From Akkermansiaceae bacterium UBA5688 (GTDB taxonomy: Bacteria > Verrucomicrobiota > Verrucomicrobiia > Verrucomicrobiales > Akkermansiaceae): a stretch of 5,793 nucleotides of DNA. Positions 5,788-5,793 of the stretch are shown piece by piece. Where the stretch lies: NCBI GenBank assembly GCA_002420315.1, contig DIHU01000044.1, forward strand, positions 1-5,793, written 5' to 3'. Positions within the stretch are counted from its first letter, which is position 1, and the number at the start of each line of letters is the position of its first letter. The notes below the pieces were generated by a model. That model was not told the origin of the DNA, did no database searches, and was given only the letters and a program-made list of their open reading frames with translations. A program made the translations under genes and the position numbers.

Positions 5788-5793
5788 AGTGTT

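Noticed and set aside
5788..5793. Ribosome binding site or promoter upstream of the gene
   Set aside because: Only six bases (AACACT in gene orientation) are available, with no purine-rich motif; nothing can be concluded.
1..5793. Non-coding structures: tandem repeats, inverted repeats of insertion sequences, CRISPR arrays, tRNA or rRNA genes, terminators
   Set aside because: The window is continuous coding sequence with a consistent protein reading. I saw no regularly spaced repeats, terminal inverted repeats or hairpin plus T-run outside coding constraints.

Overview
The window is filled by a single protein-coding gene read on the minus strand. Reading back from the ATG at 5787, the frame stays open for 1929 codons and runs off the left edge at base 1 without a stop. 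The gene is therefore 3'-truncated here, and only 6 bases lie upstream of the start. I found no second gene, RNA gene, mobile element, CRISPR array or terminator. Shorter open frames inside it are out-of-frame shadows.

The product is a very large, multidomain, secreted protein. From the N-terminus it has: a Sec signal peptide (1-28); lamin-tail domain 1 (about 30-190); a galactose-binding-like beta-sandwich module (about 207-370); a divergent lamin-tail-like domain 2 (about 379-495); lamin-tail domain 3 (about 501-648); another predicted beta-sandwich region (about 650-805); an Ig/FN3-like domain (about 811-903); a CotH-type atypical kinase domain (about 921-1298); a second Ig-like domain (about 1299-1387); and a PKD/cadherin-like domain (about 1388-1480). 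These are followed by a concanavalin-like beta-sandwich (1483-1530 plus 1724-1873). A second copy of the galactose-binding-like module (1545-1718) appears to be inserted within that beta-sandwich. The visible part ends in a GLTNL..YALG segment (about 1876-1914).

The organism is most likely a member of Verrucomicrobiota, perhaps the Opitutae/Puniceicoccales. Planctomycetota is second choice. The reasons are the lamin-tail plus CotH architecture, the DDG...YLNG...VEVHN beta-sandwich module, and the GLTDPN...GLTNL..YALG ending, all common in giant secreted proteins of those phyla. This is inferred from family knowledge, not from a search.

The beta-sandwich modules probably act in adhesion or glycan/protein binding around a central CotH kinase-like domain, which would act outside the cytoplasm. 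The substrate and biological role cannot be read from the sequence. The points most worth a second look are the split beta-sandwich with its nested module, the diverged module duplication, and the altered active-site motifs of the CotH domain.
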